This document shows, piece by piece, positions 19,838 through 31,161 of a DNA stretch of 41,063 nucleotides. Position 1 is the stretch's first letter, and every line of letters starts with the position of its first letter. The notes under the pieces were generated by a model, which made no database searches, was not told where the DNA came from, and saw only the letters and a list, made by a program, of their open reading frames with translations. This DNA comes from Candidatus Fonsibacter sp. (GTDB taxonomy: Bacteria; Pseudomonadota; Alphaproteobacteria; Pelagibacterales; Pelagibacteraceae), in contig VERQ01000003.1 in NCBI GenBank assembly GCA_018882565.1, positions 1 through 41,063 on the forward strand, given 5' to 3'. Position numbers and translations under genes: made by a program.

Positions 19838-19944
19838 AAATTTATAAAAAATTTTAATAATTTAAGGATAGAAAATAAGGTCGAAACCTAAAATCTGGTA
19901 GGAGTTTAAGTGCTCGAGAGCCTTACTTACTACCTTAAAAAAGT
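19838..19944 (-). promoter_or_regulatory. structured 5' leader of the rpsL-rpsG-fusA transcript
   Basis: Minus-strand leader between the promoter and rpsL. Potential pairings, read 5' to 3' on the transcript: TTTAAGG near the start with CCTTAAA about 70 nt later (closing stem); GGTAG with CTACC and, inside it, TAAGT with ACTTA (an interrupted hairpin topped by the CTCGAG region); and AGGT-TTCG-ACCT, a 4-bp hairpin with a UUCG-type loop. The first two stems share two G residues and may be alternatives. A regulatory role is inferred from position; no known leader family is recognised. Confidence 0.45.
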
Positions 19945-19950
19945 GTGGGC

Positions 19951-19978
19951 ATAATACTTAAATTAAGCAAAAGGTCAA
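19951..19978 (-). promoter_or_regulatory. promoter of the str operon (rpsL-rpsG-fusA and onward)
   Basis: Read on the minus strand: TTGACC (19973-19978), 16-nt spacer, TATTAT (19951-19956). Both boxes are near consensus. Predicted start is near 19944, about 107 nt before the rpsL ATG. It lies in the 194-bp gap after rpoC, one of the longest gaps without a gene in the ribosomal cluster. Confidence 0.75.
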
Positions 19979-20031
19979 ATTGTAGTTGTATAAATAGCTA
20001 CTTAATTAATATTGAAAAACTTAGCTAATTG

Positions 20032-23000
20032 CTACTTAGTAACCTCTAATTGCTCTGGGGCTTTTGCTTTGCTGCTTTGAAGCTCCATGTCTCTTTCACG
20101 AGCGATTTTAGAGTATTTAAATGTGCTATCACCTGTTCCCGCTGGAATTAATCTTCCAACGATAACGTTTTCTTTCAATCCATGAAGCACATCAACTTTA
20201 CCTTTGATTGCTGCCTCAGTAAGAACTCTTGTTGTTTCTTGGAATGAAGCTGCAGAAATAAATGATTTCGTCTGTAATGAAGCCTTTGTAATACCCAGTA
20301 ATACTGGATCAACTTTTGCAGGAGCTTTACCTTCTGAAACTAATTTTTTATTTAATTCATCCAGATCGATTTTATCTACTAATTCTCCTACTAAGAATGG
20401 AGTATCACCAGAAGCTTTGATTTCAACTTTTCTTAGCATCTGTCTAACGATAACTTCTATATGTTTATCGTTTATTATAACACCTTGTAATCTATAAACT
20501 TCCTGAACTTCGTCTATAAAATAATTTGCAAGAGCTTCTACTCCTAAAATTCTTAAAATATCGTGGGGAGCTGGACTGCCGTCTAATAAATATTCTCCTT
20601 TTTTAATTTCTTCGCCTGGGTTGAAGTTAACTTGTTTTCCTTTTGGAATTAAATATGAAGATTCAATTCCAGTTTTTGATTTAATTGTAATTTTAAGTTT
20701 TCCTCTAACTTCTTTTCCAAATTCAATTTTACCATCATTCTCAGCAATGATAGCTCCTTCTTTAGGTTTTCTCGCTTCAAATAATTCAGCAACTCTTGGT
20801 AATCCGCCAGTAATATCTTTTGTTTTGGAAGTTGCTTTTGGTAATCTAGCCAATACATCTCCTGCATTAACTTTGTCACCATCTTCAACTGACAAAATTG
20901 TTTCTGGAACTAAATAATATCTTGCTTCGTTGTCGTCAGCTTTTTTAACAACTTTTCCTTTGCTATCTCTTAGAGTAATTCTTGGTTTAAGATCAAGATT
21001 CTTAGATTGACCTCTCCAATCTAGAACAACTTTAGAAGAAATTCCTGTAGCTTCATCTGTAGCATCTGTAATTGATGCTCCATCAATCAAATCTACAAAA
21101 TTAACAATACCATCCGTTTCTGAAATAACTGGTAGAGTGTATGGATCCCACTCGCAAATTTTTTGACCTTTTTTAACAGGCTGATCTGGTTTTGCAAAAA
21201 GTCTAGATCCGTATGGAATTTTATACATTGCAACGTTTGTTCCGTTTTTTTCAATGATAATTTCTGTATTTCTTCCCATTACTATTAATTCTTTTTTAGA
21301 ATCCTCAATTAAGTTTTGATTAGAAACTTTTAATACTCCTTCTGAAGGAGCAGTTATTGAAGACTCTTGTTTAATTTGTGCTGTACCTCCAACGTGGAAC
21401 GTTCTCATTGTAAGCTGCGTTCCTGGCTCTCCAATTGATTGAGCCGCTATCATTCCAACACATTCGCCGATTGATACTAATCTTCCTCTTGCTAAATCTC
21501 TTCCATAACAAGTTGAACAAATTCCATCTTTTGCTTCGCAAGTAATTGGTGAGTAAACATCTATAGATTTAACACCAGCGGCATCCATTAATTCACATTG
21601 TTTTTCTTCAATTAATTGTTTTGCTTTTACGATAACATCTCCTGTATTTGGAGCTTTAATATCTTTAGCAGCAATTCTTCCTAGAGATCTTTCTGTTAAA
21701 GACACGATGATATTACCGCCTTCTATGATCTCGCTAATATTAATATGTTTTTTAGTTCCGCAAAATTTAAGTCTTACAATAACATCTTGAGAAACATCAC
21801 ATAATCTTCTTGTTAAATATCCAGAGTTTGCTGTTTTTAAAGCCGTATCTGCAAGTCCTTTTCTTGCTCCGTGAGTAGATGTAAAGTATTCCAAAACTGT
21901 CAAACCTTCTTTAAAGTTTGAAATAATAGGTGTTTCAATAATCTCACCAGATGGTTTTGCCATTAGACCTCTCATACCAGCTAACTGTTTCATTTGAGCT
22001 GCCGAACCTCTGGCACCAGAATCTGCCATCATGAATATAGAGTTAGTTGTTATTGAGCCATCTTCTTTGTTGATTTTCGAAGCAGAGATATTTTTCATCA
22101 TCTCACTTGCAATTTTGTCTGTACATTTAGACCATTGGTCTACAACTTTGTTATATTTCTCGCCTTTAGTAATTAAACCTTCGGAATATTGAGTTTCATA
22201 CTCCTCAACCATTTTTTTAGCTTCGGTTATAATTTTTTCTTTTGACTCAGGAATAACTAAATCATCTTTTCCAAAAGATATTCCTGCTTTAAATGCATTA
22301 AGAAAACCAATAGTCATTAATCTATCGCAAAAAATTACTGTTTCTTTCTGACCGCAGTATCTAAAAATAATATCAATAAGTTCAGAAATTTGTTTTTTAG
22401 TTAATAATTTATTTACTAAATCAAATGAAATTTTATGATGCTTTGGAAGAACGTCAGCTAATAAAAATCTGCCAACACTACTTTGATATGTTTTAAAAAC
22501 TGGCTTGCCTTTTTCATCTACTGTTTCAAATCGAGATACAATTTTAGAATGAATATTTATAGATTTATTTTCAAGTCCTTGTGCAATTTCATCTAAGTTT
22601 AAGAAGTAGCCAACAGGTTTGGTATCTTGATCTCCAAAAAACTGTGACATGTAATAAATTCCTAACACCATATCTTGTGATGGAACAATAATAGGTTTTC
22701 CGTTTGACGGGCTTAAAATGTTATTTGTCGACATCATTAAAACTCTTGCTTCTAACTGAGCTTCTATACTTAAGGGAACGTGAACAGCCATTTGATCACC
22801 GTCAAAGTCAGCGTTAAAAGCGGCTGTAACTAAAGGATGTAATTGAATTGCTTTTCCTTCAATTAATAAAGGTTCAAAAGCTTGAATTCCTAATCTATGA
22901 AGTGTCGGAGCTCTGTTTAAAAGAATTGGATGTTCTCTAACAACTTCCTCTAAAATATCCCAAACTTCTGATTTTTCTTTTTCTACTATTTTTTTAGCCT

Positions 23001-24192
23001 GCTTAATTGTTGTCGCAAGACCAAGTTTATCTAATTTTGCATAAATAAATGGCTTAAATAATTCTAGTGCCATTTTTTTTGGAAGACCGCACTGATGAAG
23101 TTTTAATTCAGGACCTACAACAATTACAGATCTTCCTGAGTAATCTACTCGTTTTCCCAATAAGTTTTGTCTGAAACGTCCCTGCTTACCTTTAAGCATG
23201 TCTGCCAAAGATTTAAGAGGTCTCTTTCCAGTTCCTGTGATTACTCTTCCTCTTCTTCCGTTATCAAATAAAGCGTCAACTGCTTCTTGCAGCATACGTT
23301 TTTCATTTCTAACAATAATATCTGGGGCTCTTAATTCCATTAATCTCTTTAATCGATTATTTCTATTAATAACTCTTCGATATAGATCGTTAAGATCAGA
23401 TGTTGCAAATCTTCCACCATCAAGTGGAACTAAAGGTCTAAGCTCTGGTGGAATAACTGGTATAACAGTTAAAATCATCCATTCAGGTTTGTTTCCAGAG
23501 TTAATAAAATTCTCAACTAGTTTTAATCTTTTAATAGTTCTCTCTTCAGCAACCTTAGAAGTTGTTGTTTTTAAAACTTCTCTTAATCTTTCTCTTTCAG
23601 CTGGTAAATCGATAGCAGCTAACACTTCTCTAATAGCTTCAGCGCCAATTCCTGCTGAGAACTGATCTTCACCGTATTTTTCTTGAGCTTTTAATAATTC
23701 TTCTTCTGTAATTAATTGATTTTTCTTAAATTCTGTTAATCCTGGTTCAATAACGATAAAATTTTCAAAATATAAAACTTTTTCAAGGTCTTTAAGCTTC
23801 ATGTCCATCGCAAGAGCAATTCTACTTGGCAATGATTTTAAAAACCAAATATGAGAAACTGGCGTTGATAGTTCTACGTGACCCATTCGTTCACGTCTTA
23901 CATTTGCTTTAGTAACTTCTACTCCGCACTTTTCGCAAATAATTCCTCTGAATTTCATACGTTTATACTTACCGCATAAACATTCGTAATCTTTTACTGG
24001 TCCAAATATCCTAGAACAAAATAATCCATCTTTTTCAGGTTTAAATGTTCTGTAGTTAATGGTTTCAGGTTTTTTAATTTCACCAAATGACCAAGATTTA
24101 ATCTTTTCAGGACTAGCTAAGGAAATTTTAATATTATTAAAATTTTCTTTATTAATATTTTTTTTAAATAAATTTGTTAATTCTTTGCTCAT
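20032..24192 (-). CDS. rpoC: DNA-directed RNA polymerase subunit beta'
   Basis: Catalytic subunit of RNA polymerase. The N-terminal zinc site is C71, C73, C86, C89. The magnesium-binding NADFDGD motif supplies D462, D464 and D466. The second zinc site lies around the [11 protein letters not shown] stretch near residues 884-894. Length of 1386 residues is normal for alphaproteobacteria. It starts 3 bp after rpoB. Downstream the DNA leads into the str promoter with no classical U-tract terminator visible, so read-through into rpsL is possible. Confidence 0.99.
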   Translation of the reverse strand: MSKELTNLFKKNINKENFNNIKISLASPEKIKSWSFGEIKKPETINYRTFKPEKDGLFCSRIFGPVKDYECLCGKYKRMKFRGIICEKCGVEVTKANVRRERMGHVELSTPVSHIWFLKSLPSRIALAMDMKLKDLEKVLYFENFIVIEPGLTEFKKNQLITEEELLKAQEKYGEDQFSAGIGAEAIREVLAAIDLPAERERLREVLKTTTSKVAEERTIKRLKLVENFINSGNKPEWMILTVIPVIPPELRPLVPLDGGRFATSDLNDLYRRVINRNNRLKRLMELRAPDIIVRNEKRMLQEAVDALFDNGRRGRVITGTGKRPLKSLADMLKGKQGRFRQNLLGKRVDYSGRSVIVVGPELKLHQCGLPKKMALELFKPFIYAKLDKLGLATTIKQAKKIVEKEKSEVWDILEEVVREHPILLNRAPTLHRLGIQAFEPLLIEGKAIQLHPLVTAAFNADFDGDQMAVHVPLSIEAQLEARVLMMSTNNILSPSNGKPIIVPSQDMVLGIYYMSQFFGDQDTKPVGYFLNLDEIAQGLENKSINIHSKIVSRFETVDEKGKPVFKTYQSSVGRFLLADVLPKHHKISFDLVNKLLTKKQISELIDIIFRYCGQKETVIFCDRLMTIGFLNAFKAGISFGKDDLVIPESKEKIITEAKKMVEEYETQYSEGLITKGEKYNKVVDQWSKCTDKIASEMMKNISASKINKEDGSITTNSIFMMADSGARGSAAQMKQLAGMRGLMAKPSGEIIETPIISNFKEGLTVLEYFTSTHGARKGLADTALKTANSGYLTRRLCDVSQDVIVRLKFCGTKKHINISEIIEGGNIIVSLTERSLGRIAAKDIKAPNTGDVIVKAKQLIEEKQCELMDAAGVKSIDVYSPITCEAKDGICSTCYGRDLARGRLVSIGECVGMIAAQSIGEPGTQLTMRTFHVGGTAQIKQESSITAPSEGVLKVSNQNLIEDSKKELIVMGRNTEIIIEKNGTNVAMYKIPYGSRLFAKPDQPVKKGQKICEWDPYTLPVISETDGIVNFVDLIDGASITDATDEATGISSKVVLDWRGQSKNLDLKPRITLRDSKGKVVKKADDNEARYYLVPETILSVEDGDKVNAGDVLARLPKATSKTKDITGGLPRVAELFEARKPKEGAIIAENDGKIEFGKEVRGKLKITIKSKTGIESSYLIPKGKQVNFNPGEEIKKGEYLLDGSPAPHDILRILGVEALANYFIDEVQEVYRLQGVIINDKHIEVIVRQMLRKVEIKASGDTPFLVGELVDKIDLDELNKKLVSEGKAPAKVDPVLLGITKASLQTKSFISAASFQETTRVLTEAAIKGKVDVLHGLKENVIVGRLIPAGTGDSTFKYSKIARERDMELQSSKAKAPEQLEVTK

Positions 24193-24195
24193 AAT

Positions 24196-27100
24196 TTAAT
24201 TTGTTAATTCAATATTTAAACCTAAAGATCTGATCTCTTTAATTAAAACGTTGAATGATTCTGGAACTCCTGATTCAAAATCATCATCTCCTTTAACAAT
24301 AGTTTCGTAAACTTTTGTTCTTCCCGCCACATCATCCGATTTAATTGTCAAAATTTCTTGCAAAGTATATGCTGCTCCGTAAGCTTCTAATGCCCAAACT
24401 TCCATTTCTCCAAATCTTTGACCACCAAATTGAGCTTTTCCGCCTAAAGGTTGTTGTGTAACTAGACTGTAAGGACCAGTAGAACGAGCATGAATTTTAT
24501 CATCAACCATGTGGGCTAATTTTAACATGTAAATAATTCCAACTGTAACTTGACGATCAATTTTTTCACCAGTTCTGCCATCATATAAATCAGTCTGTCC
24601 AGATTCTGGTAATCCACAAAATTTTAACATTTCAGTAACGTCATTTACACTAGCCCCATCGAAAACTGGTGTAGCTATAGGAACGCCACTTGATAGATTG
24701 TAACTTAATTCATTAAGTTCTGTATCAGATAAATTTTTAATTTCATCACCTACATCTCCTTTGTAAATTTTTCCTAAATAATTTTTTAATTCTTCTTTTT
24801 TAGATGAATTTTTTTGAACATCTTCAATTAATTTTTTTATTTTCTCACCCATTTCAGAACAAGCCCATCCTAAATGTGTCTCTAAAATTTGACCTACGTT
24901 CATACGACTTGGAACACCTAATGGATTTAGAACAATATCAACTGGTCTTCCATCCTTCATGTAAGGCATATCTTCAGCTGGTACAATTCTACTAATAACT
25001 CCTTTGTTTCCATGTCTTCCTGCCATTTTATCTCCGGCCTGAAGTTTTCTCTTCATGGCAACGAAAACTTTCACCATTTTCATAACACCTGGCAATAAGT
25101 CGTCGCCTTTTTGAATTTTATCTACTTGGTCTTCAAATCTCGTTTGAATATCTTTTTTAGCTTTAACAAATTGTTCTTTTAAAATTGCTAAATTTGATTG
25201 AACTTTTTTATCTTCAATGACTAATTTGAATAATTCATTAGCAGTTAATTCAGACAAATTATCTTCTGATAAAACTGTACTTTTTTTAAAAGATTTAAAA
25301 TCTTCTTCAAGTTTTGCAGAAACTAAAGTGCTTTTTACTCTGGCTTTAATATTTGATTCTAAAATTTCTTCTTCGGCATTTTTATCATTTTGAACTGACT
25401 CAATTTCAGCTCTTTCAATAGATATTGCTCTTTCGTCTTTTTCAATACCATGTCTATTAAATACTCTTACTTCAACCACTACACCATTCGTTCCTGAAGG
25501 CATTTTTAGAGATGTGTCTCTTACATCAATTGCTTTTTCACCAAAAATTGCTCTTAATAATTTTTCTTCAGCGTTAACTGGTGAATCTCCTTTTGGCGTA
25601 ACTTTTCCAACTAATATATCTCCAGGTTTAACTTCTGCTCCAACATAAACAACTCCGGATTCATCTAAATTAATTAAATTTTCCTCGGCAGTGTTTGGAA
25701 TGTCTCTTGTAATTTCTTCAGGCCCAAGTTTTGTATCTCTAGCCATGACACTATATTCTTCAATGTGAATTGATGTAAAAACATCATCTGTTACACATCT
25801 TTCGGAAATTAATATTGAGTCCTCAAAGTTGTAACCACGCCATGGCATAAATGCTACCATTACGTTTTTACCTAGGGCTAATTCACCAAATTGAGTTGAT
25901 GGACCATCCGCAATAACATCACCTTTTCTAATTTTATCTCCAACCTTAACTAATGGTCTTTGATTGATGCATGTATTCTGGTTTGATCTTTGAAATTTGC
26001 TTAAGTTGTAAATATCAACACCAGATTTTGTAAGATCCTTTTCACTAGTTACTCTGACAACAATTCTTTTTCCATCAATTTTATCTACAACGCCGTCTCG
26101 TTTTGCAACTAATGTTGCTCCTGAATCTACAGCAACATCTTTTTCTATGCCTGTTCCAACTAATGGAGATTCGTTTTTAATTAAAGGAACTGCTTGTCTC
26201 ATCATGTTCGATCCCATTAACGCTCTGTTAGCATCGTCATTTTCTAAGAATGGAATTAAAGCTGCAGCAACTGACACAACTTGTTTTGGTGAAACGTCCA
26301 TAAAGTCAACGTTTTCAGGTTTCGCTAATTCAAATCCTAATGATTTTCTGCAAGAAACTAAATCATCAACAAAAGTATTTTCTTTGCTTAACGGAGAGTT
26401 AGCTTGAGCAATTGTATATTTGCCTTCTTCCATTGCAGATAAATAATGAATCTCTTTTGTAACTTTTCCATTAACAACTTTTCTATACGGACTCTCAATG
26501 AACCCATATTTATTAATTCTTGAATAAGTTGCTAGACTATTTATTAATCCAATATTTGGTCCTTCCGGTGTTTCGATCGGACATATTCTTCCATAATGAG
26601 TTGGGTGAACATCTCGAACTTCAAATCCTGCTCTTTCTCTATTTAATCCTCCGGGTCCAAGAGCTGATACTCTTCTTTTATGAGTAATTTCAGCAAGTGG
26701 ATTTGTTTGATCCATAAATTGAGATAATGGAGAAGTTCCAAAAAATTCTTTAAGACAGGCAGCTATTGGTTTTGCGTTAATTAAATCTTGCGGCATTACT
26801 GAATCGATTTCAACAGAAGCCATTTTTTCTTTGATGGCTCTTTCCATTCTTATTAGTCCAATTCTAAATTGATTTTCTACAAGCTCTCCAACCGATCTAA
26901 GTCTACGATTTCCAAGATGATCAATGTCATCCACTTCTCCTTTGCCGTCTTTGAGGTCCAGCATATGTTTAACGATTGTAACGATGTCTTCTTTTCTTAG
27001 AACGGTTAATTTTGGATCGCAATCAAGGTCCATTCTCGCGTTCATTTTTACACGACCTGTTTCTGAAAGGTCATATCTTGTATGATTAAAGAATAGGTTA

Positions 27101-28278
27101 CCAAATAAATTTTTAGCTGTTTCTATTGTTGGTGGCTCACCTGGTCTTAGAACACGATAAATATCCATGCTAGCTTCATCTTGATTAAGATTTTTATCAA
27201 TAGTTAAGGTATTTCTTAAGAATGGCCCTCTATTTACGCCATCAATATCAAGTAGATAAATTGTTTTTGTTTTAAGATCTGTAAGCTTAGTAATTAAATC
27301 ATTAGAAATTTCATCTCCGGATTCAGCAATTACTTCACCAGTTTTTTCATTAATAATATCGTTTGCTAAATATTTTCCAAATAAATCAGGAGTTTTAACT
27401 AAGTAACTATTTAGTCCTTCTTTCTTTAATTTTAATGCCATTGGATACAAAATTTTTGTATCTTTTTTGATGATAACTTTCTTAGTTTCGGCGTTAATTA
27501 AATCATTTTTTAACTTATAATTTCTAAAATTCTCTGGGGTAAATTTTGTTTTCCACTCATCTTCTGAAGTTAGATCGTATCTAATATTTTCATAAAAAAG
27601 ACTTAAAATATCATCTCTATTATAACCAAGAGCCATTAATAATGTCGTTACTGGCAACTTTCTTTTTCTATCAATTCTAAAATTTAAAATATCTTTTGTG
27701 TCATATTCGAAATCTAACCAAGATCCTCTGTAAGGAATAACTCTGCAACTAAATAATAATTTTCCACTTGCATGGGTCTTACCTTTGTCATGATCAAAAA
27801 AAACTCCTGGACTTCTATGCATCTGGTTTACACAAACTCTTTCAATTCCATTTACAACAAATGTTCCTCTTGGAGTCATAAGAGGAATATCACTCATGTA
27901 AACTTCTTGTTCTTTGGCAGACAAAACTTGCTTAGTTTGCTTTTCTTCGTTGATGTCATACGCAACTAATCTAAGTGTTGCTTTTAATGCCGCTGAATAT
28001 GTTAATCCTCTTTGATTACATTCTTCAACTGTGTATTTTGGTTTTTCAAATCGATAAGAAATATATTCTATAGTTGCGAGACCTGAAAATTCTTCTATTG
28101 GAAAAATATCCTTAAATACTTTTGTAATTCCAGAATCAACTTTATGTTCTGTGTTTGCTTCTAAAAAATTTTTATAAGAGTTAACTTGGACTTCTATTAA
28201 ATCGGGAATATTAAGTATATTTTCTAATTTACCAAAACTTTTTCTAACTTTTTTCTTATCTGTAAAAGATAACAACAT
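24196..28278 (-). CDS. rpoB: DNA-directed RNA polymerase subunit beta
   Basis: Core RNA polymerase subunit that lines the active-site channel and binds rifampicin. The rifampicin region [16 protein letters not shown] is followed by [16 protein letters not shown]; the residues matching E. coli D516, H526 and S531 (here D523, H533, S538) are wild type, predicting a sensitive enzyme. [15 protein letters not shown] and the C-terminal [15 protein letters not shown] are also conserved. 1360 residues. It is preceded by a 49-bp spacer with a hairpin after rplL. Confidence 0.99.
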   Translation of the reverse strand: MLLSFTDKKKVRKSFGKLENILNIPDLIEVQVNSYKNFLEANTEHKVDSGITKVFKDIFPIEEFSGLATIEYISYRFEKPKYTVEECNQRGLTYSAALKATLRLVAYDINEEKQTKQVLSAKEQEVYMSDIPLMTPRGTFVVNGIERVCVNQMHRSPGVFFDHDKGKTHASGKLLFSCRVIPYRGSWLDFEYDTKDILNFRIDRKRKLPVTTLLMALGYNRDDILSLFYENIRYDLTSEDEWKTKFTPENFRNYKLKNDLINAETKKVIIKKDTKILYPMALKLKKEGLNSYLVKTPDLFGKYLANDIINEKTGEVIAESGDEISNDLITKLTDLKTKTIYLLDIDGVNRGPFLRNTLTIDKNLNQDEASMDIYRVLRPGEPPTIETAKNLFGNLFFNHTRYDLSETGRVKMNARMDLDCDPKLTVLRKEDIVTIVKHMLDLKDGKGEVDDIDHLGNRRLRSVGELVENQFRIGLIRMERAIKEKMASVEIDSVMPQDLINAKPIAACLKEFFGTSPLSQFMDQTNPLAEITHKRRVSALGPGGLNRERAGFEVRDVHPTHYGRICPIETPEGPNIGLINSLATYSRINKYGFIESPYRKVVNGKVTKEIHYLSAMEEGKYTIAQANSPLSKENTFVDDLVSCRKSLGFELAKPENVDFMDVSPKQVVSVAAALIPFLENDDANRALMGSNMMRQAVPLIKNESPLVGTGIEKDVAVDSGATLVAKRDGVVDKIDGKRIVVRVTSEKDLTKSGVDIYNLSKFQRSNQNTCINQRPLVKVGDKIRKGDVIADGPSTQFGELALGKNVMVAFMPWRGYNFEDSILISERCVTDDVFTSIHIEEYSVMARDTKLGPEEITRDIPNTAEENLINLDESGVVYVGAEVKPGDILVGKVTPKGDSPVNAEEKLLRAIFGEKAIDVRDTSLKMPSGTNGVVVEVRVFNRHGIEKDERAISIERAEIESVQNDKNAEEEILESNIKARVKSTLVSAKLEEDFKSFKKSTVLSEDNLSELTANELFKLVIEDKKVQSNLAILKEQFVKAKKDIQTRFEDQVDKIQKGDDLLPGVMKMVKVFVAMKRKLQAGDKMAGRHGNKGVISRIVPAEDMPYMKDGRPVDIVLNPLGVPSRMNVGQILETHLGWACSEMGEKIKKLIEDVQKNSSKKEELKNYLGKIYKGDVGDEIKNLSDTELNELSYNLSSGVPIATPVFDGASVNDVTEMLKFCGLPESGQTDLYDGRTGEKIDRQVTVGIIYMLKLAHMVDDKIHARSTGPYSLVTQQPLGGKAQFGGQRFGEMEVWALEAYGAAYTLQEILTIKSDDVAGRTKVYETIVKGDDDFESGVPESFNVLIKEIRSLGLNIELTN

Positions 28279-28286
28279 AGTTTATT

Positions 28287-28310
28287 AACCGAATATTTTA
28301 TTATCCGGCT
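28287..28310 (-). other. hairpin in the rplL-rpoB intercistronic spacer
   Basis: The two arms, 28302-28310 and 28287-28295, can form a 9-bp stem on the minus-strand transcript (two G-U pairs) with a 6-nt loop. No T-tract follows, so it is not a classical terminator. Its position matches the E. coli rplL-rpoB spacer, where an attenuator and an RNase III site reduce rpoBC expression relative to rplJL. A similar role is inferred only from position. Confidence 0.5.
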
Positions 28311-28327
28311 CTAAAAAAAATTTAAAT

Positions 28328-28702
28328 TTACTTAAGTTCTACTTTTGCGCCAACTGCTTCAAGTTTCTTTTTAACATCGTCAGCATCTTTTTTGCTAACG
28401 CCAGCTTTAAGTTGTTTTGGTGCACCTTCAACTAAATCTTTAGCTTCTTTTAAACCTAAACCAGTGAACGCTCTTACTTCTTTAATTACTCCAATCTTGT
28501 TGTCGCCAGATGAAACAAGATTAACTATGAAATCATTTTTTTCTTCAGCTGCTGCGCCGCCTGCTGCTGCTGCTGGAGCTGCTGCTGCAACTGGTGCCGC
28601 TGCTGATACTCCCCATTTTTCTTCTAAAGTTTTTGAAAGTTCTGCTGCTTCAACAACAGTTAATTTTGATAAATCTTCTACAATTTTATTTAAGTCTGGC
28701 AT
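28328..28702 (-). CDS. rplL: 50S ribosomal protein L7/L12
   Basis: Multicopy stalk protein that recruits translation GTPases. N-terminal dimerisation domain at residues 1-32 ([19 protein letters not shown]), an Ala-rich flexible hinge at about 33-53, and the C-terminal factor-binding domain with [21 protein letters not shown] near 77-97. Length of 124 is standard. The hinge is encoded by a run of GCN-type codons that is locally GC-rich in this AT-rich chromosome. Confidence 0.98.
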   Translation of the reverse strand: MPDLNKIVEDLSKLTVVEAAELSKTLEEKWGVSAAAPVAAAAPAAAAGGAAAEEKNDFIVNLVSSGDNKIGVIKEVRAFTGLGLKEAKDLVEGAPKQLKAGVSKKDADDVKKKLEAVGAKVELK

Positions 28703-28721
28703 TTTGAATATCCTAGTGGGT

Positions 28722-29231
28722 TTAATTTTTTAAATTTTTAGCGTGCATCAAATTAACTATTTTTGCGCTTGGTGCAAGCAAAATACTAACAATTTTTTGA
28801 GCTGGGGCAGCTAAAATACCTACAATTTTAGCTCTTGCTTCATTTAACGTAGGTAAAGTCGCTATATGAGCAACATCTGCTGGCTCTAAAAGCTTCTCAT
28901 CCATTAGGCCGCCAAGAATTTTTAGCTTTTCATTCCCTTTAGAAAAAGTAACTAAAGTCTTCGCAAGAGTAATTGGATCTTTTGAGCATGCAATAGCTGT
29001 TGGTCCTTTAAAAAATTTTTCTAACTTTTCAGCCTTAGATCCTTTAAGCGCAATTTTTGTAATTCTATTTTTTGTAATTTTCAAGAAAGCTCCGCTTTCT
29101 CTCATTTTAGCACGAAGACTTTCCAAATCTTTAACTGTGATCCCTTCGTAATGATAAACTAAAATTCCTTCATTAGCTGCGATGACAGTTTTTAAATCAT
29201 TCACATATGTATTTTTTTGTTCTCTATTCAT
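28722..29231 (-). CDS. rplJ: 50S ribosomal protein L10
   Basis: Stalk base protein that anchors L7/L12 dimers. It starts [17 protein letters not shown] and contains [24 protein letters not shown] near residues 38-61 and [12 protein letters not shown] near 79-90; the C-terminal helix that binds L7/L12 is the last 35 residues. Length of 169. The start overlaps the rplA stop by one base, so there is no space for an E. coli-style L10 operator leader. Confidence 0.97.
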   Translation of the reverse strand: MNREQKNTYVNDLKTVIAANEGILVYHYEGITVKDLESLRAKMRESGAFLKITKNRITKIALKGSKAEKLEKFFKGPTAIACSKDPITLAKTLVTFSKGNEKLKILGGLMDEKLLEPADVAHIATLPTLNEARAKIVGILAAPAQKIVSILLAPSAKIVNLMHAKNLKN

Positions 29232-29923
29232 TATATACTCGAAAGTTGAAGTTTAACTGAAGGACCCATAGTCGTAGATAAATAAATTGAATTTATAAAA
29301 TTTCCTTTAATACCAGCTGGCTTTTCTTTTGAAACAACTTCATAAACACTTTTAAAATTTTCAGATAATTCTTTGTCAGAAAATTTTACTTTGCCAATTG
29401 ACAAACCTAAATTTCCATCTTTATCACATTTAATTTCAATTCTGCCTTTCTTAATTGCCTCTACAGTAGATTTTATGTCTTTTGCAACAGTACCTAATTT
29501 TGGGTTGGGCATTAATCCTTTTGGTCCAAGAACTTTTCCTAATTTTCCAACTTTTGCCATCATGTCAGGAGTTGAAATTAATACATCAAAATTTACTTTT
29601 CCTGAATTAATCTCGTTAATTAAATCTTCTGATCCAGTTATTTCAGCTCCTGAAGATTTAGCTTCGCTCAGTTTGTCGTTACCACAAATAACTGCAACTT
29701 TAACTTTTCTACCGTTACCATTTGGTAAATCTACCACTGTTCTTAAATTTTGATCTGTTTTAGCTTTATCGACATTTAAAAAGAAAATAGCTTCCATTGA
29801 TTCTGGAAACTTTGTATTCGATTTTGTTTTTAATAATTTAATAGCTTCAGGTAACGCAAGTTCTTTTGTCTTATCATGACCCTTGATTAAAGCTGTATAT
29901 CTTTTTGAATGTTTTTTTGACAT
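29231..29923 (-). CDS. rplA: 50S ribosomal protein L1
   Basis: Mobile L1-stalk protein that contacts E-site tRNA; translational repressor of rplK-rplA in E. coli. Conserved segments: PDMMAKVGKLGKVLGPKGLMPNPKLGTV near residues 119-146 and the C-terminal IYLSTTMGPSVKL. Length of 230 is standard. It overlaps rplK and rplJ by one base each. Confidence 0.98.
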   Translation of the reverse strand: MSKKHSKRYTALIKGHDKTKELALPEAIKLLKTKSNTKFPESMEAIFFLNVDKAKTDQNLRTVVDLPNGNGRKVKVAVICGNDKLSEAKSSGAEITGSEDLINEINSGKVNFDVLISTPDMMAKVGKLGKVLGPKGLMPNPKLGTVAKDIKSTVEAIKKGRIEIKCDKDGNLGLSIGKVKFSDKELSENFKSVYEVVSKEKPAGIKGNFINSIYLSTTMGPSVKLQLSSI

Positions 29924-30348
29924 TAATCTTTTACCTCAACTCCCATAGACCTTGCTGAACCAGCTATAATCTTAATCGCTTGTTCAATATCAAAAGCATT
30001 TAAATCTTTCATTTTAATTTCTGCAATTTTTTTAAGCTGAGCTTTAGTAATAGATCCAGCAACAACTCTACCTGGTTCTTTAGAACCACTCTTTAGCTTG
30101 AGAGCTTCTTTAATTAAAAAAGACGCTGGTGGAGTTTTAATTATAAAATCAAATTTTTTATCTTTATATATAGTAATAACAACTGGAACTGGCTGTCCCA
30201 TTAACGATTTAGTTTTGTCGTTAAAAGATTTGCAAAATTCCATTATGTTAACTCCTCTTTGTCCAAGAGCAGGTCCAACAGGAGGAGCTGGGTTGGCTTG
30301 GCCGCCTTTAATTTGTAATTTTAAAATCCCTGAAATTTCTTTAGCCAT
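29923..30348 (-). CDS. rplK: 50S ribosomal protein L11
   Basis: GTPase-centre protein that binds 23S rRNA and supports factor function and the stringent response. The N-terminal [30 protein letters not shown], with its conserved proline helix, is at about residues 10-39, and [13 protein letters not shown] ends the RNA-binding domain. Length of 141 is standard. It starts 2 bp after nusG, leaving no room for an L1-binding leader. Confidence 0.98.
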   Translation of the reverse strand: MAKEISGILKLQIKGGQANPAPPVGPALGQRGVNIMEFCKSFNDKTKSLMGQPVPVVITIYKDKKFDFIIKTPPASFLIKEALKLKSGSKEPGRVVAGSITKAQLKKIAEIKMKDLNAFDIEQAIKIIAGSARSMGVEVKD

Positions 30349-30350
30349 AC

Positions 30351-30878
30351 TTAAATCTTTTCTACCTGTCCGTATTCTAACTCTACAGGTGTGGGCCTAC
30401 CAAATATCGAAACTGAAACCTTTAGTCTAGACTTTTCTTCATCAACTCCCTCTACTAAACCACTAAACGAAGCAAATGGTCCATCACATACTCTTACTTG
30501 TTCTCCGATATCAAAGCTTATGCTAGTTGAAGGTTTAAGAGCCCCATCTTCAATTTTTCCCATAATCTTTGTGACTTCAGCTTCTGAAATTGGAGTGGGC
30601 TTTCCTGGAACGCCTAAAAATCCTGTAATTCTTTTTATAGATTTAATTAAATGATAAACTTGATCATTCATATCAAGCTTGGCTAAAAAATAACCTGGAA
30701 AGTATTTTTTTTCAGAAGTTGTTCTTTTGCCTTTTTTTACTTCTGTAACTTCGTGTGTTGGAACTAATGTCTCCTCGAAGTGATGCGCTAAACCTTCTTT
30801 TTCAAGTTTCTCAGGAATAAGACTGGCTACTTTCTTTTCTGCTCCTGAATGAGCCTGAATTATATACCATTTCATCAT
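30351..30878 (-). CDS. nusG: transcription termination/antitermination factor NusG
   Basis: Binds RNA polymerase to promote processivity and couples it to S10 or Rho. The NGN domain begins [20 protein letters not shown] and includes [14 protein letters not shown] near residues 58-71; the KOW domain is at about 122-150 ([20 protein letters not shown]). Length of 175. Two consecutive ATG codons start the gene, so the true start could be one codon later. It lies 3 bp after secE. Confidence 0.97.
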   Translation of the reverse strand: MMKWYIIQAHSGAEKKVASLIPEKLEKEGLAHHFEETLVPTHEVTEVKKGKRTTSEKKYFPGYFLAKLDMNDQVYHLIKSIKRITGFLGVPGKPTPISEAEVTKIMGKIEDGALKPSTSISFDIGEQVRVCDGPFASFSGLVEGVDEEKSRLKVSVSIFGRPTPVELEYGQVEKI

Positions 30879-30881
30879 AAA

Positions 30882-31067
30882 TTAAATTCCCAGTAAATAA
30901 TTTAGACCTAGTTTAAAAATTTGATCTAACAACAAAAAAAATAAAGCTGCTATTACCGACATAACAAAAACTGTAAATGCCCCAATAGTAGTTTCTTTTC
31001 TTGTTGGCCAAGATATTTTTAAAGCCTCCTGCTTAACAGATCTTAAAAATTGAATAGGGTTAAACAT
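30882..31067 (-). CDS. secE: protein translocase subunit SecE
   Basis: Single-span stabilising subunit of the SecYEG channel. The amphipathic segment FLRSVKQEALKISWPTRKET at residues 7-26 with the conserved WP pair precedes one membrane helix at about 29-56. At 61 residues it is the short single-helix form. It starts 13 bp after the 3' end of tRNA-Trp, so processing of the tRNA would define the mRNA 5' end. Confidence 0.96.
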   Translation of the reverse strand: MFNPIQFLRSVKQEALKISWPTRKETTIGAFTVFVMSVIAALFFLLLDQIFKLGLNYLLGI

Positions 31068-31080
31068 ATTTAATAATCTG

Positions 31081-31156
31081 TGGCAGGAGTGGAGGGACTT
31101 GAACCCGCAACCTCCGGTTTTGGAGACCGGCGCTCTACCAATTGAGCTACACTCCT
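31081..31156 (-). tRNA. tRNA-Trp (anticodon CCA)
   Basis: A 76-nt cloverleaf on the minus strand: acceptor AGGAGTG/CACTCCT, D-stem GCTC/GAGC, anticodon stem CCGGT/ACCGG with loop CTCCAAA, T-loop TTCAAGT, encoded 3' CCA. The second T-stem pair is a C-U mismatch (bases at 31107 and 31093); other pairs are intact. It sits five bases after the tuf stop and 13 bases before secE, the usual alphaproteobacterial arrangement. Confidence 0.97.
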
Positions 31157-31161
31157 AAGAT

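Noticed and set aside
19979-20031. Terminator after rpoC
   Set aside because: A 5-bp pairing TAGCT/AGCTA with a long loop can be drawn, but there is no stable stem followed by a T-tract.
23198-23665. 155-codon open frame on the plus strand inside rpoC
   Set aside because: Lies wholly antisense to a highly conserved part of rpoC, has no recognisable domain, and is the shadow expected from the codon use of the real gene.
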